DNA from: Chrysomallon squamiferum
Lineage: Eukaryota; Mollusca; Gastropoda; Neomphalida; Peltospiridae
Length of the DNA stretch: 64,000 nt
Assembly: GCA_012295275.1 (NCBI GenBank)
Contig: CM022671.1
Span: forward strand, 13,119,178 to 13,183,177
Direction: 5' to 3'
Shown here: positions 33,264-46,760 of the stretch, in pieces
Position numbering within the stretch: the stretch's first letter is position 1
How the letters are laid out: each line of letters opens with the position of its first letter
Notes under the pieces: generated by a model
Seen by the model: only the letters and a program-made list of their open reading frames with translations
The model's database searches: none
What the model was told of the DNA's origin: nothing
Program-made: the position numbers and the translations under genes

Positions 33264-35707
33264 GTAGACCAATGGTTAGAACAGAATAATCTAAAGGGCA
33301 TACTCTACGATTTATCCTTTTCCCCCTCACACCTCAGGTCAACATTATAGCCATAGAGCTTATAGCCTGGTCTGATAAATCTCTGAGTTCCCATTGTGAA
33401 TGTTGTGTAATTCAGGGTGATAAACAAATGAGAAGAAAATGTTATTAACAGTATGAAGGGTTTACATAATTCATTTTCATGTTAGAGAAAATTAAAAAAA
33501 AAATAAAAGGAAAAGAAAACAGAGAAGCAATCCAGATAGAACTTCCTTTAATTTTGCCATTTCTTTTGAGCAAAATTAATCTAGCTAAAAATAATTTGAA
33601 TCTTTTAGCAGTTTTTGTTGGTTCAGCCAAACTAAACATTTTCTTTGCCATGTCATAAAATAGTTGTATTTTTATGGCCTTTTTAAAGTGTTTTTTAGAG
33701 TGAGTTTGAAGATATCAATTGTGATGAATTTTTTAGTGCATGCATTAATTAGCAACTATTTTAATATAAATAATGAGTAATTAACAAGAACCTTTATAAA
33801 CCTGACAATAATAATAATAATAATAAAAAATATTATAAGAATAACATTAGTAGTATTAGAAGTAGCAGTATTACTAATAACAAAAGCAGTAAGGATTATA
33901 ACAGCTAAAGCAATAGCATCAGCAATACTAGTTTTTAATATATTTAAAATGAATTGATCAAACAAGACCAGGTTATCTCATGACCCTCTCCACTTCAAGA
34001 GTACTCCCTGTAAGTCCTCAATAAACAACTCATTATAGCTGCTTATTAAATTGGTATCTGGTAAATGTTTTGATCACTTGTTTCATATTTTCTTTCTCTG
34101 TCCACTGGGAAGCACAACCAACAAAGCTGGTGGGTGCAGGAGAATGGGTGAACAAACACACATGAAGATCATCTTTGTTGTTTCTGCAGGACAATTCCAG
34201 ACACAAATAGCTGCACAATTTGGAATTTCTTTTAAAAACAGCTATTAGCCCCTTGTTCACTGTTGCTTAAAAACATTGTTTTACAAACTGCAAACATGAT
34301 AGTTTCAGAACAATTTTCTGAACAAATTCATAGCATTTCCTAATATTCTTTTGCCAAAGATTATCAGAGATTATTACCATAACTATTATTGATGTCAGTG
34401 CTGTAAAATAACATATATACATGTAATATTTAATATCAGAACTTTTCTTATACTAGTGTGAAATTACATGTGTATTTATGTTTTACATATTATTGAAACA
34501 GTAAAACAGTTCACTCTGTCACCACTGACTTGGTTTTCTTACCCCAGAAACAGGTCCTCCCACACTATTACTGAAGTGATGAATTCTCATGTCTCTTCAT
34601 TAAAAAATGACTAGACATGTGAACATGATTCACAGTTCATGAACATAATTATTCATCAGATAAACTTGCATAGCATGGAAATGTAAGTAAATAATAATTA
34701 TTAAACAAACATACATAAACACACATTTACTGAGATGTTTATGTTGATATATCTTAGGCAATAAATAAATACTTAAATAAAAACATTCAAACTTGTGTAT
34801 ACACAAAAAGTAAGTCAAAACCAAAGTACATTAAACTGTATTCAGATGACGATATATTGAAGTGTATCACAAATAATTAAGCTTTTTGTATAAACCCCAG
34901 TATCTGTGATTGTTTTACATAAATGCTGTTTTCCTATTTTTCCCCTTGTTTCACTGTGTACAGTACTGACAATATTTCCTCTGTGACATTTTGAGCAAAT
35001 CAATTCAAGTTTTATCAGCTTACAATGAACATATATTTAGCTGCAGTCATTGTAGGGCCTTTTAAATTTTATGTTCTGTGCATGTTGGGTCTTTTATCAT
35101 GGAACAGTATGCTTTAATCCCAGTGGACACAAACATGAATACCATGTTTAGTAAACTAATGCCCCTTGACACAGTTGTTTGGAGCTGATAATCTAGCGAT
35201 GAGGTGGCCGATTTACAACCTGTTTACAGACCATAAACCAGCTTTGTATCCCTCAGATATGGTAAACATTTATAAAAGTAGAGGGGAATAATGTAATCAT
35301 AAAAATAAAAAATAAACTTTTCATTCCTAAGTTTCATATAATTTTTATATAAATGTCAGATTAAAAATACATTTATCTGCTATATATTTTTTAAAATAAT
35401 ATTTTGATTAAAAATAATAAGATGAATAAAAATTATTACTGAGTTTATTTGAATAAAATGTTATGATTTAGATTTGATTTGAACTTATAGAGTGTTTGGG
35501 ATTTGATACAAGATACAACATAAATTATTAACTTAAGAAAAAAGTATTATTTATTTACTTACTTACTTACGAAATAGAAATGTAATAAAAAGACCTATTG
35601 CCATATGTTGGACTGTTCATTCCATTTAGCAGCAAGTAATATTTTGTGTCAGTATTTCCCAGAGACAGACATATGTAATAACCTTTTGATGTATGCATAC
35701 GTATGTA

Positions 35708-35765
<58 letters not shown>

Positions 35766-36075
35766 TGTATGTGTGTGTAAAAAACCTGGCTGCTACAGGA
35801 AATAACTCAGTAAGTATGCCAATGAGAATGGATCTAGAGACTCATTAAATCTCAGACAATTAAATAACAGATAAAGATTGCTTCCTGGTATTATTGATAT
35901 CATTCTTTCTTACAACAATGTTTAATCTTAATGTAGAGGATGCAGTAATATTTAGATAGCACGCAAACAGTGATTCTATAATCTCTGTTGCTTTGAAATC
36001 CAGACTTGTATAATGTGTTTCAAGCTTTCAAATTAACCACTGAAACCTATCTGTGGGTGTATTGATACAAGTATA
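33264..36075. repeat. non-coding stretch with AAT and compound microsatellites
   Basis: An (AAT)n tract lies at 33806-33828. A compound (GTAT)(GT)n(AT)n(GA)n microsatellite spans 35697-35778. A very strong acceptor at 34188-34189 is followed by a short open frame to 34248. Another at 34549 leads to a short frame and stop. No gene is recognised. Confidence 0.6.
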
Positions 36076-36077
36076 GA

Positions 36078-36155
36078 AGGAAAGACAGCAGCAGCAGGAG
36101 CCATATTTTCATATAGGTATTCACTAGGAAGATGCATCAAGAACTCCTGCTGCTG
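36078..36155. repeat. short inverted repeat (CAG-rich hairpin)
   Basis: A CAGCAGCAGGAG arm near 36088-36100 is matched by CTCCTGCTGCTG near 36142-36155, with a loop of roughly 45 bases that does not pair well. It could be a chance CAG/CTG pairing. It does not have the length or loop of a miRNA precursor. Confidence 0.5.
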
Positions 36156-39100
36156 TTAACATCATGTAAGTTTGATTTCCCCACAGTTACACTCAATATA
36201 TCAAATAATAAGATTATAATTCTATGTTTTAACTTCCTTCTGCTTTTTTGATTGACTTAATACTTTGTTACATATTATTAATGTATAGATGGACAAATGT
36301 AAAAAAATCAGATACAAGATTCATAAAATCAACCTTTATTCTTGTTAGTAAACATAGGCATCTATCAACCAGTGAACATAATGAATATATTATAAATTTG
36401 TTTTAAAATATTTTATAACTGGTCTTCTAAGTGTGTCTATCTTTTATACATTATAGTATTATTTTGTAAATAATTATAGTAGATTATACATGTATTTACA
36501 TCATTACAAATACAGTGACTGTAATATTGTTATTTATTTATTTATATAGACCTAAATAACTGTTATAAATTGAGTATTATACATATTTACTTTGCACCAA
36601 ATACATTACAGTGGTAATTTATAATTAACTTCAGGTACATATCTTTATATGGTACCACATTCCTTACAGTTTTCATTTATAAGTAACTGTTTTAGATAAT
36701 TACATATCTTTACACACTATATTTTTATAGCTATTTCCTTTTATCTAATGCTTTTATTCATACTGAACCATTAATGTTAGGAAGTTGATTTTATATTTAA
36801 TTAGATTCCAATCACAGCTGAGAACACTAATATTTAAATTCTTTTCTCAAAGGTTTAGTTCTTCTTATAATGATTTCTGAAATATTTGCATGAGATAGAA
36901 ACTATCTGTAATCTTGTTATAAAATATTAAAACAAAGATAATAAAACAGTACAATTTCAAATAATAATAATAATAATCATGACAATAACAACAATAATAA
37001 TGCCAGAGGTTTTTGTAACAGAATACATGTAAAAATAATTATAAACAAATATTGATTTGAAAGATGATAATTAAGAAGGTAAACACTATTAAGTGCAGAC
37101 CCCATCATGTGTTTTATTTCCCTGAGCAATCTACCAAGAGTAATTCATACATAAGTAGCTGTTTTTTCAAAAGAGACAGATTGCAAAGGTCGAAGTAGGA
37201 ATTCTTGCTGGGTTCTCAAGATTAATCAGTTTCATTTATCGCACTACCCAATTTATGTAGAAATGCTATAGGCCAATTTTACATATGGACACTTCAATCA
37301 GCAAAATAACAACAACAAAAAAAAAAAAATGTTTTTATGGGTTCTTTGATAGATCAGAAGAGGATGGGAGTGTGTTTTTTAAAACCAGTATATAATTTTC
37401 TATTCAAACCAATTTAAAAAAAAAAATAACAGTTTGTGAAGTTTGCTCAAGTTCAGTTACACCCAAACAAAACTGATTCATTTTGTGATAATCTATAATT
37501 AAACAAAAACTTGATTACTTACAGCTTATGTATGTAAGGAGAGTATATATTTATGATTTTTTTTTGTTGATTTTCACTGTTTGGCCATACATGTACCAAA
37601 TTTCTTTTCCCTTTATGTTGCTTTCCTTTAATTTCTGTGGTAATTATTAACTTAAGGTTGTATATCATAAACAGAAGCTTGGAAAAGAGAAATAGAAAAA
37701 AGATAAGTGCTTGTTTTGTTACAAGAATATTCTACACACTGCTTTTTTTACTTTGTGTTAATTTCATTAAAAAAAAATTGTAGTTTTTGTCCTTGTTGTG
37801 GAATTAAATGTTTCACTTGATTTTATATCCTAAACAGATTTTAGTTATGGAAAAAAATCAGTAATTGTTGCTAAAAGATGATTTGTACAGAATTATTTCT
37901 TTCTTTTGTAGCATTTCACTTTTTTGGATGATTCATCTGATATCTGATACTAAGTATAAAAAGAATGTGGGGAAAATATTTGTATTTCTGTTTTGATTTT
38001 TATATAAATATAATTTTATTATTATTAATTTTTTTTAAATAAACTTTAATTTATTATAGAAATATAGATTAAATTGAAAGAAATTGATACTGTAGTCTTC
38101 TTCCATCCAGTGTATTTCTAGTAGAAGCCAGTAATATTCACAGACTAAATCCATTTATTTAGCCAATTTTAAAACCTATAGCTTTTGAAGAAAGGTTTTT
38201 AATTACAACCAGTAATAGCAGATTGACATTAATTCATCTCTGATTTTAAATAATGCAGTGTGTCCTGTTTAAAAGTTTTGAACTGCACTGTTTGATTATT
38301 GTAGGGGTTGTTTTAACATTATGCTGTTAATTTAGTATACTAATTAGATTTAAAACACTCCATCTTATTAAACGATAACATTTGGTTTTCATACACATTT
38401 TCAAATAGTTGGTCATACTTTAATGCAGTGATTTAGATTTAAAACATCTCATGAAAATCAGATCTGCAGGTTGATTATGAATTGAGTACTCTAACATTGA
38501 ACTGTACCCATTTCAGCTGTGTTCTCTTTATTCAGTATTTTATTAAGTGAAATCAGTTCATTTGTCTCAAACTGTGTTGAACTGTACATCATGATGATGA
38601 ATTAACTATCAGAGTGCAACCTGTGTTTAAATTTACCATCAATCACACATTGATATCCGTCCATGGTTTTGTCCAGGTGATACTTGGATTATGCTACCTG
38701 TAATAATTATAGCTTTATTTGAAAAAAGTGAAAGTTTCAGAAGAAGTAGCTGTTTAATATGGTGTCAGCTTGTAAAAACCTTGCATCAGCTTACCACTTG
38801 TGACATTCAGGTATTTGTTTACTTGAGAGTAGGTGTTTCAAGAAGGTAACAAACAGCAAACATAATTTTTGCTTATTTCCCTTTGGTGAGTTATATTAAG
38901 AAAAACAGCAGTGCAATGATTTTGCTGTATTATGATGAAGCTGATAATGATGATGGATCTGATGCTGATGGTGGTAGTATCAGTGCCAGCAGTATCCATA
39001 ATGACGATGATGATGTGATGTTCAAAATTTGTTAAAATGCACATCATTCCATCTTCATCTCAGATAGTTTCAAATAATTTATTAAACCCAAAATTCAGTT

Positions 39101-39390
39101 ACTGACTAAATATTATTATGTTAATTTTTCATATCCACAAAATTAATAATGCTAATTTTTTGCATTGTTGAAATTGGGAATTATGTAATAAAGTGACTGT
39201 GGTATGAAATGGAATATATATATATATTTTTTTTATTACATATATATTTTAAATAACAAAACTCATTAGGAAATAATTTGGTGCCTTGTTATGTAACACA
39301 AAGACAGTGGATAAATAATGATGTCCAGCATTGATTTTCCATTTATGGTTACATCTCTGGATCCTGGCCACTGGTATTTCATTTTTTCAG
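36156..39390. repeat. non-coding A+T-rich stretch
   Basis: No supported gene. (AAT)n-like tract at 36958-37002, A-run at 37316-37329, and interrupted GATGAT repeats at 38934-39017 whose minus-strand frame is Ile-rich and spurious. Confidence 0.65.
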
Positions 39391-39431
39391 AAAGTGACTT
39401 AGTGCTACTATTCCCACCAGACAGACTGGCT
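39391..39431 (+). CDS. weak candidate exon
   Basis: A strong acceptor (GGTATTTCATTTTTTCAG) is followed by a frame reading SDLVLLFPPDRLAVTARL and on to FDLQKIH before a stop near 39474. If the internal GGCT|GTAACT donor is used, the 41-base exon is phase 1 in, 0 out, fitting 33176-33263 before it and 47615 after it. The coding composition is good, but the donor is mediocre. Family unknown. Confidence 0.18.
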
Positions 39432-40467
39432 GTAACTGCTAGGCTAACCAGTTTTGACTTGCAGAAGATACATTAGAACTGACCATTTCAACACCAGTAT
39501 GCTAGATAGCCAAGATAGTTATCACTCAGAGTACTAATGATATGTAATACCCTAAGAAAAAAACAGTATATACATATAAAGCATTTTGGAACAAAATTAA
39601 TATGAGCATTTACAAATGTAATTGAAGTAACTAATAGAAGATAAATAAAAAGTAATAATAATAACAAACGCTGCAAGTTTTCCACCTCAAATTAAACAAT
39701 CCACATACATTTTTTTCGTGAGAACTGAATTTTTCCAAATGTGACAACTATTTTATCTGTGGGCAAGAACTGCAATACTTATTTCACTTGTTTCTAAGTG
39801 GAAACAGTTATCACCAATCAACATTAATTAATATGAATCTAATTTGAAGCCTGACATTTTGGACATTTGTGACATGATTTCAGTGAAAGATTGCCATGGC
39901 AGATGATTATTTTAATTAGCCAGTTTCCTGGCAAACAAATCACTTAACTGTGTAATTTTAATGACAAGTTACGGTGGTAAAATCAGTTGTAGCATTTCTT
40001 CATTTGCCTATTTTAACACTGGTCACTGATTAAAGTGTGTTACACATTATCCACATTAACCTGTCAGAGAAATATGGATTAATTATTAGTAAACTCTCAC
40101 TTAAAAACTGTTGTAAATAGAGAATAAAAAAGTTATGTACTTGTGACAGTTGAAAAATATTTTAAATCGGATAATGATTATGATTTTTTAAAGTATAAAT
40201 GCAAAAGTTATGTATAAGACTTAGTATGTCTAAAATATAAAATAAAAATTTGTTACAAAAAGAGAAATGAACCACTTAGATCAAACACTCCCTACACCTA
40301 ATAGATGGCAAACAACATTTTAATTAATAGAAAATATTAATCACCAAAAATATATTGGTAATATAGTATCAGCAATAGAACTTGTTAAAATAATAATCAA
40401 AGATTACTGTTCATCGATACACACAAATTGTGGTGATCAATTAATGAGCAAGATGTTGGGTAAATAG
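39432..40467. other. non-coding A+T-rich stretch
   Basis: No gene or notable repeat seen. The minus-strand open frame at 39488-39685 is Leu-rich and looks spurious. Confidence 0.65.
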
Positions 40468-40642
40468 ATGCTGGCTCTTGGGTGTCAGGATCAACGCCAG
40501 TGGACAAGGGTTATAAGAATGTGGAGGCAGCTAATAGTCCCGGAACCCATCCCTGGCGATCCCAGAGATCGGATCCGGGATAGGCGTGCCCGAACCTTGA
40601 ATTGGACGTGGGCACGTAAAAAGAGTTATCCATCCATCCAGT
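40468..40642 (+). mobile_element. G+C-rich, CpG-containing island of unknown origin
   Basis: About 170 bases of strikingly higher G+C and CpG content in A+T-rich surroundings. The segment has GGATCC/CCGG-rich sequence and ends in ATCCATCCATCCAG. An open frame runs through it (WTRVIRMWRQLIVPEPIPGD, then DRIRDRRARTLNWTWARKK). The abrupt base-composition change and the short tandem tail suggest an inserted retroelement 3' fragment. No family is recognised; a conserved exon or foreign insertion is possible. Confidence 0.35.
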
Positions 40643-42599
40643 TGTTTGATGTATTGACAAGCACATCAAGTTCTGACTTGTCACATTATCTTAAATGGTC
40701 TGTCCATCATGATGATTTTTTTTTTTTAAATTACTGTATTTGGTTGTTCATTACTGCTGGTGTAGAATGATGTTAATTTTGTCTGTGTTAGCTTATTTTT
40801 TTAGTAGTTATTTTAAATTATTGTATTTTTTATTTTATTTTCATTTATTTATTATTATTTTCTTAATATGGTAGTGCATAGTTAACAATAAATTCATAAT
40901 AAAGAATTTTTTAGCTGAGATGGATAATGGCACTATTACTAATTATAAAAAGCTGTAAATGTTTGGAAGAGCAAATTGTAAAGTATTAGGATGAAAAGGA
41001 GGGTTTGTCAGGAGAAGAATTTCAGGAATAGAAGAAGCAGGCTTCTTATAGAATGAAAAAGTAGAACTGTAAGATATGAATGATATAAACTGATACTAAT
41101 GAAAAGTTATTTCACACTAAATTTCTTTCCATTTTTAGAAAATGAAATAAGCCATTTTCATAGTTTTGAAAAATTCAGTAGCTAACAATATATATATATT
41201 TCAAATCCACTTCAGATGAATCAGTAAAAAGTTATACCCATGATAAATGACAAACATGCTTGAACTGTTTTCTGATGGAAGCATGATAAAAAAAAAAAAA
41301 AAATTATGCTTACCCGAACATCATCAGTGTAAAAGAATGTTAAAAAAAGAAAGATTATTGTGAAGACCAAACATACAATACAGAAAAATGCTAAAATATT
41401 GTTACATTTATTGGTAAGTTAGAACAAATATAATCATCTTTGAAATTTCAAAAAGATATTCTTATTAATGAAATTATATTCTCTAATGAAATGATAAAAA
41501 GGTGGTTTATTAAAAAAGATTAAGAATAATTTATCTTTTTTTTTTCATTTTATTATGTTTTATTAGTATTACACACTGAGATATAAACTGAACTGATTTT
41601 TGTTAAACTAATGCTTATTTCCCATACCAGTATTTATGTATAATGATGTCATGTGCTGTTCTGTTGAGGGAAAAGTTTAAAAATCATGATGCACCAAATA
41701 ATTTGTTTGATAACTAACTTAGTCTATAACAACTAATTTTTGAAGTAAAATATTTTTAAATAGTAGTTGTATTCATTTCTGACATTCTGAAAGAAAAGAG
41801 TATTTTATCCTTTTTAATTAATTTATTGTATATATCCAGATCACTTACCAGATCTACCTTTCTTCAGTATTATTGATAAATAACATTTATTTATATTTCC
41901 TGAACTTAGGTGTTGAAGCAATTTTTTTGTCAATCAACCATTTAGTATGTTTTGTCTTTTCACTTATTTCTTTTGTAACTCATTAGTTCAGATGACAAAT
42001 GCAGTAATGAAAGGTGCAGTATCAACTTGCATTGTTGACTTTGTTACACAGCATTTTGTATCAAGGGATTATTTTGGACTACCTGCCTCTCTCTCATAGA
42101 GTTAATTTGATTCAGTTATTCATTGCTAAAATGATAGTGATGTGGCTATAATCAGGTGAAAGCAAATTATTTCCAGTAAATATAGATCTGAGTAGGGAAA
42201 TGAAGTATGGGGTTAGATTTATAGGCAAACAGTGCAAGACTGGCTAAGAAACTACCATTATATAGTCATTTAATCAATTGATCTCACTCTCTCACTATTT
42301 CTGCCTTACAACATATTGCACTTAATTTCATTTTTTACCTTTGAAACATAAAATCTGCAGTAGGGTCATAATGTCTGTATTAATGTTGATCCTTATTTTG
42401 CCATTCATGTGAATTACCTACAGCATGATCCCAGCATTGTGATATTGATAGGAAGAAAATCTCTCTATGGTGTGCTACAGTGGTCAAAAGCATGGTATTC
42501 ATTGTTCACCACAAGTTTTCATTTTCACTGTGAAATCTTTGATAAAAAATAATTTAGTAGAAAGTGTAGCTGATGTTAATAAATGATACAGACTGATAC
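40643..42599. other. non-coding A+T-rich stretch
   Basis: No supported gene. There are A-runs at 41289-41303 and T-rich patches. Nothing recognisable otherwise. Confidence 0.65.
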
Positions 42600-42802
42600 A
42601 CCAAGTGGAGGTGGGAAACTGGCTCTTGAATACTTTTCCATTCATCCCTGCTGGCTGACATTATTTGATATGTTCTGGATGGAGGCTTGATCACTGAAGC
42701 TCAACGGATGACAGAACACAGCTAACTGAGAGGACAGCCACTGATTTTTGTGTTCTTGTCTCCTGTGTTGAGTTACATGGATAGTGTGAAGCCTTCCATC
42801 AG
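42600..42802 (+). other. exon-like segment ending in a consensus splice donor
   Basis: A less A+T-rich, repeat-free stretch ending CCATCAG|GTAAGA, one of the best donor sites in the window. A frame is open from 42730 to the donor (RGQPLIFVFLSPVLSYMDS, then VKPSI). No convincing acceptor lies upstream, so if real it could be a 5' exon. Promoter elements are not evident. Confidence 0.2.
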
Positions 42803-44511
42803 GTAAGAAATGGTTGGGGTTTTATAGATATCACAAATATTGACCTGTTAACATGATACTGTTCTGCAGGAGTAATTCTACTGTTTTATTTCAATTTAGC
42901 ACACTCTTGCAAGAGATGCAGTTTTGTCACTTTCAGAATGTAATATGTAAATAAATATTATGTAAATACAAATAAATAGTTTAATGCAGGTTAGAAGATG
43001 GATTATATAAATCTCTTCCTTTCACTAGGACAGAATAGGGAAAATCTTTATGAAATCTAGCCATATCAGGTTTATAGAAATAAAATCTCAAATATATATT
43101 TTAATGATTAAATGAATTCTATTAAATTATTTAAGTGTTATTTTCAAAATATCTTACATGAATATAACCTAATTTTTCAAAATAGTTTAAAAGCCTTTTT
43201 TTTTTTTTTTTTATAAATGTCCACCATAAGAATGTAATTTAAAGTTAACTTAAATATCAAAAATATAAAACTGAAAATGTTTTATTTATGAAAAGGAATT
43301 AAAAAATATATGTTAAGTTTTTACTAGTAAATTGTTTGTAAACCAACACCAGTTGTAAAAGATAGTTTATATTTTATACAGAATATACTTAAAATCTCTA
43401 AATTACTTTATGTTAAGTCTTTTATGTCAAAATATTTCTAAACTCTGTAAATTGTATAATTTAACATGATTCTATCTTGTCTCTATTTTTCTTGGTCTTT
43501 ATTTTGGGAGGTGTTCATCTAATACAGGAGTTATCTGTCATAAACAGCTTTCACAGGTCAGAACAAGTGGTGAGGTCATCAGTGAGGAGATTCCACATCC
43601 ATAATTTTGTTTCTCCAATTAGACATCTCATTATCTGACATTTTGACCCATGTTATTGATTTTTTTTTTTCTCTATTCACCTGCATGCTCCACAGTCTGC
43701 CAGTCCATTTCTAGCTCTTTTAACCTCACAAATGATATTTAGCTAACTACAGAAACAGTTTTCAAAGACCACTTTTGCTTTCTTCAGCTCATGATGCCAA
43801 CATCTTTATGTAAGTATAAAAGTTGATTTGCAGAAAGAAATTCATTCCCTTGTTAAACTAATACTGGGAATACAAATATGTATGTTTGGTAGTCTTGCTA
43901 ATGGATGTGTGGCTTTCTTCATTGTTAAATTCAAAACATGGGATTACTGTTCATATTAAGTATCTCTATTTTTTCTGCAAGATTATCTATTTGATCTTAC
44001 TACTTGATATTTATATTAATCTTGTTCAAAGTACCTTTTACATTTTCTTTATATAATTATTATAAAAAATGTTTTTCTTAAATGATATTGTGTTTTGAGA
44101 GTATTTGTGTATGTGTATTTGTACATTAGTGTGATGCAGTAGATTTTTATTTATTTAGTTTTAAATTAAGAACAGAAATTTCATATTTATTAAGAAATAA
44201 TATACTTGGGAAGCTCTATCCAGAGTGGAAATATATAATGTTGAAGTTTGATAACAATGTATTTTTACAAAGCTATAATTTGCTTTGAATTTTGATGATT
44301 GCAGTGAGCTAACCTGTTGTTTACACTTGTTTCTGGCCTTTCCTCTGATCTTTAAAACATTCTACCTAATAAAATATGTTACCAGTTCAGCAGTAATTGT
44401 TGGTTAGATTTCCCATTCTGTTTGATAAGGCAGAGTTCAGTCTTGCATCTGTCACATATATTTTCACTTCCATTGTCATATTCTTTAAGTCGGGCCTGAA
44501 TGTTGGGGAGT
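42803..44511. other. non-coding A+T-rich stretch
   Basis: No supported gene. A T-run lies at 43197-43212. Several T-rich acceptor-like sites lack open frames. Confidence 0.65.
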
Positions 44512-44585
44512 GAGCCATTGTCCAATGGACAAATACCTGGTGAGCAACTGTCCAGTAGGCAAATGTCTAATAAGCAAATGCTTTG
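44512..44585 (+). repeat. 15 bp minisatellite, about five degenerate units
   Basis: Units start at 44512, 44527, 44542, 44557 and 44572 (for example GAGCAACTGTCCAGT and AGGCAAATGTCTAAT). Because the period is a multiple of three, one frame reads a five-residue repeat: SNGQI, PGEQL, SSRQM, SNKQM. The frame then enters microsatellite, so it is not a credible gene. Confidence 0.7.
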
Positions 44586-44616
44586 TTCTGTTTCTGTCTA
44601 TATAGTGGAATTTTGG

Positions 44617-44618
44617 GG

Positions 44619-44659
<41 letters not shown>

Positions 44660-44815
44660 CATTATTATTATATATTTATTTCGGATGTGTGTATGTGTGT
44701 ATCTCTGTATGTCTGTGTGTGTGTGCTTGTGTTTTATGTTTGTATATATGTGAATGTACCAGTATGTATGTATATATTGATTTTATTTATTTATTTTTCT
44801 TCAAGTTTTATTAAT
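44617..44815. repeat. (TTA)n tract followed by (GT)-rich sequence
   Basis: A pure (TTA)n tract lies at about 44619-44669, followed by interrupted GT/GTAT repeats to about 44780. Overlapping frames are Leu-rich or Cys/Val-rich translations. Confidence 0.9.
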
Positions 44816-45418
44816 TTTTATTGTTTTAATATTTCTGTTAATGGTGCTTTTACCAATTTTCTACTATTACACCATTAAAATGATTTTAAATAACATATAC
44901 ACATCCAAAATGTAACATTCTGCAGTAATGTAATGTAATTTTATCTGTTGGTCTTGTTTGTGTATGCTGTAACTTTATCTTCATAGAGAATTAATCAAAC
45001 AATTGCAACTGTATTTTAGGACTTAATCACAGTGTCCTATTTGTTTCTGTGTTGTATATATATATATGTAGATAATAGGGTTTTGTGTAGTTGCTTTGCT
45101 TATTAATTGTTGAGTTCAGTCAAATGAATTTTTTTCACATGCAGTTGCAGCTCATGATTTTAAATGTTTTCTTTTTTCTAATTATTAATTTCTAAAAATT
45201 TTAAATGTTTTATTTATTTATTTAATTATTATAATTATCTTCTCTTATACTGTCAACCAAACATTTTTTATAATGTATTGTTTTCATTCAGTTTTAATGT
45301 TTTCATTTTAATTAATAATCAAAATTACATTATAATTATCTTTGAATATAATTTCAAATAAACATTTTTATATGTAAGTTGATTTTGCTGTCAAATCCAA
45401 GTTATTGTTTTTTGACAG

Positions 45419-45620
45419 TCCCTATTTCCTGTTTAACTGACATTTTAAAAAGGTCAAAATAATGCTAGTAGGTGTTGCTATGCATACAAAAAAGGACATG
45501 TCATACATTTTCCATCTTGAAATCACATCCTGCATTCTTCTAGCTCTGTTCTTGTTAGGTTGTTGATGTATGTGTTTAAAAGACCATATTTTCAATAAAG
45601 TTTTTATCTTGAACCTGAGT
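45419..45620 (+). other. candidate 3'-terminal exon with poly(A) signal
   Basis: A strong acceptor (GTTATTGTTTTTTGACAG) is followed by a very short open frame in each phase, then about 175 bases to AATAAA at 45594-45599 with T/G-rich sequence after it. This has the layout of a last exon that is nearly all 3' UTR. No coding identity can be given. Confidence 0.22.
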
Positions 45621-46760
45621 CTGTTATTCATTGTGTCATCCTAAGCTACGGTGCAAGTTATTTACAGGGACTGTTGGAATTAATTGTGTAGCTAGGTCTT
45701 CCCTCTAATTTTCATGGGAATTTCTGAAAAAACAGTAGTAAATCATTTTGTATATTACAATTAATGTTAATATGTTTTCATTTCTTTGTTTGTTTATTTA
45801 TTGGTATGGCATTAGTCACTAAAGCAAGTTGATGTATTTATGTTTTTGACCTGTTTTCACTCAGTGTGGCTTTGATGGAAAATAATTTATGTTTTATTGT
45901 TTGACAGAAAGATAAATTGAAAATAGCTTGTTGAACTTTAATAGGACAATTCCTTTAATCAATTAGACTAAAGATAAGATCTTATTGTTTTGGAAATTTT
46001 TATATTAATGTTAATTATTTCTCTTTTGGTTGTTTTTATTTTATTTTTTAAATTATATTCCATATTTATATTCATATGTGTCTGCTTAACCTTACTGTCA
46101 TAAAAGATGCATTTTGTCATAAAATAAATAAATAAATAAATATATATATATATACATAAGAATAGTTTCATAACCAAAGAGCCTCTGAGGAAAGTAGATT
46201 AAATTTTAAAAAATACAAATATATGAAGGTAATGTTGTTGTTGGTGTCTACTGTTTATTAGTATTTAGTGACCACATACTGGATATCATATGTTTGGTCT
46301 TTGTGATATATGATACACAGGTTAAATCTCAGCACCTGGGCTATTAACTTCCATCACTCAGTGCCATGAATTTCTGCTGTGTACTCACCCTTTCATTTTG
46401 TGTTTAGCAATTCTTGTTTATAAATAATTTTTTGTTCTCTAAGGAGAAGAAATAATTCTCCAAAACAATAAAAATGTTACAAACTGGTACCACTGAAAGA
46501 GCAATGGCTAATAGGGTTTTCTTGGTAGATCTATGTATGTGGATAATAAAATGAGGAGACAGCCTTTGTATCAGTATCCCTGAAAACTGAATAGTGTAAG
46601 GAAAATATTTCAAAGCAAATTTGGTGGGTAGGAGAAACTTAATTTGGAATAATTTTCCTTAGAAACATTAATGATTCACTACTCTAAATATTTTATTTGA
46701 AGTACCCTTTCAATTCCATGTCATAATATGCAAATAAACCTCAAAAGTAGTCAGAGGTAA
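45621..46760. repeat. non-coding A+T-rich stretch with (AAAT)n(AT)n
   Basis: (AAAT)n followed by (AT)n at about 46120-46155. No supported gene. Confidence 0.65.

Noticed and set aside
36078-36155. Possible miRNA precursor hairpin
   Set aside because: The stem is about 12 bases of CAG/CTG repeat with a large unpaired loop.
44500-44878. 104-codon frame beginning with the pentapeptide repeat
   Set aside because: After the minisatellite it consists of (TTA)n and (GT)n translation.
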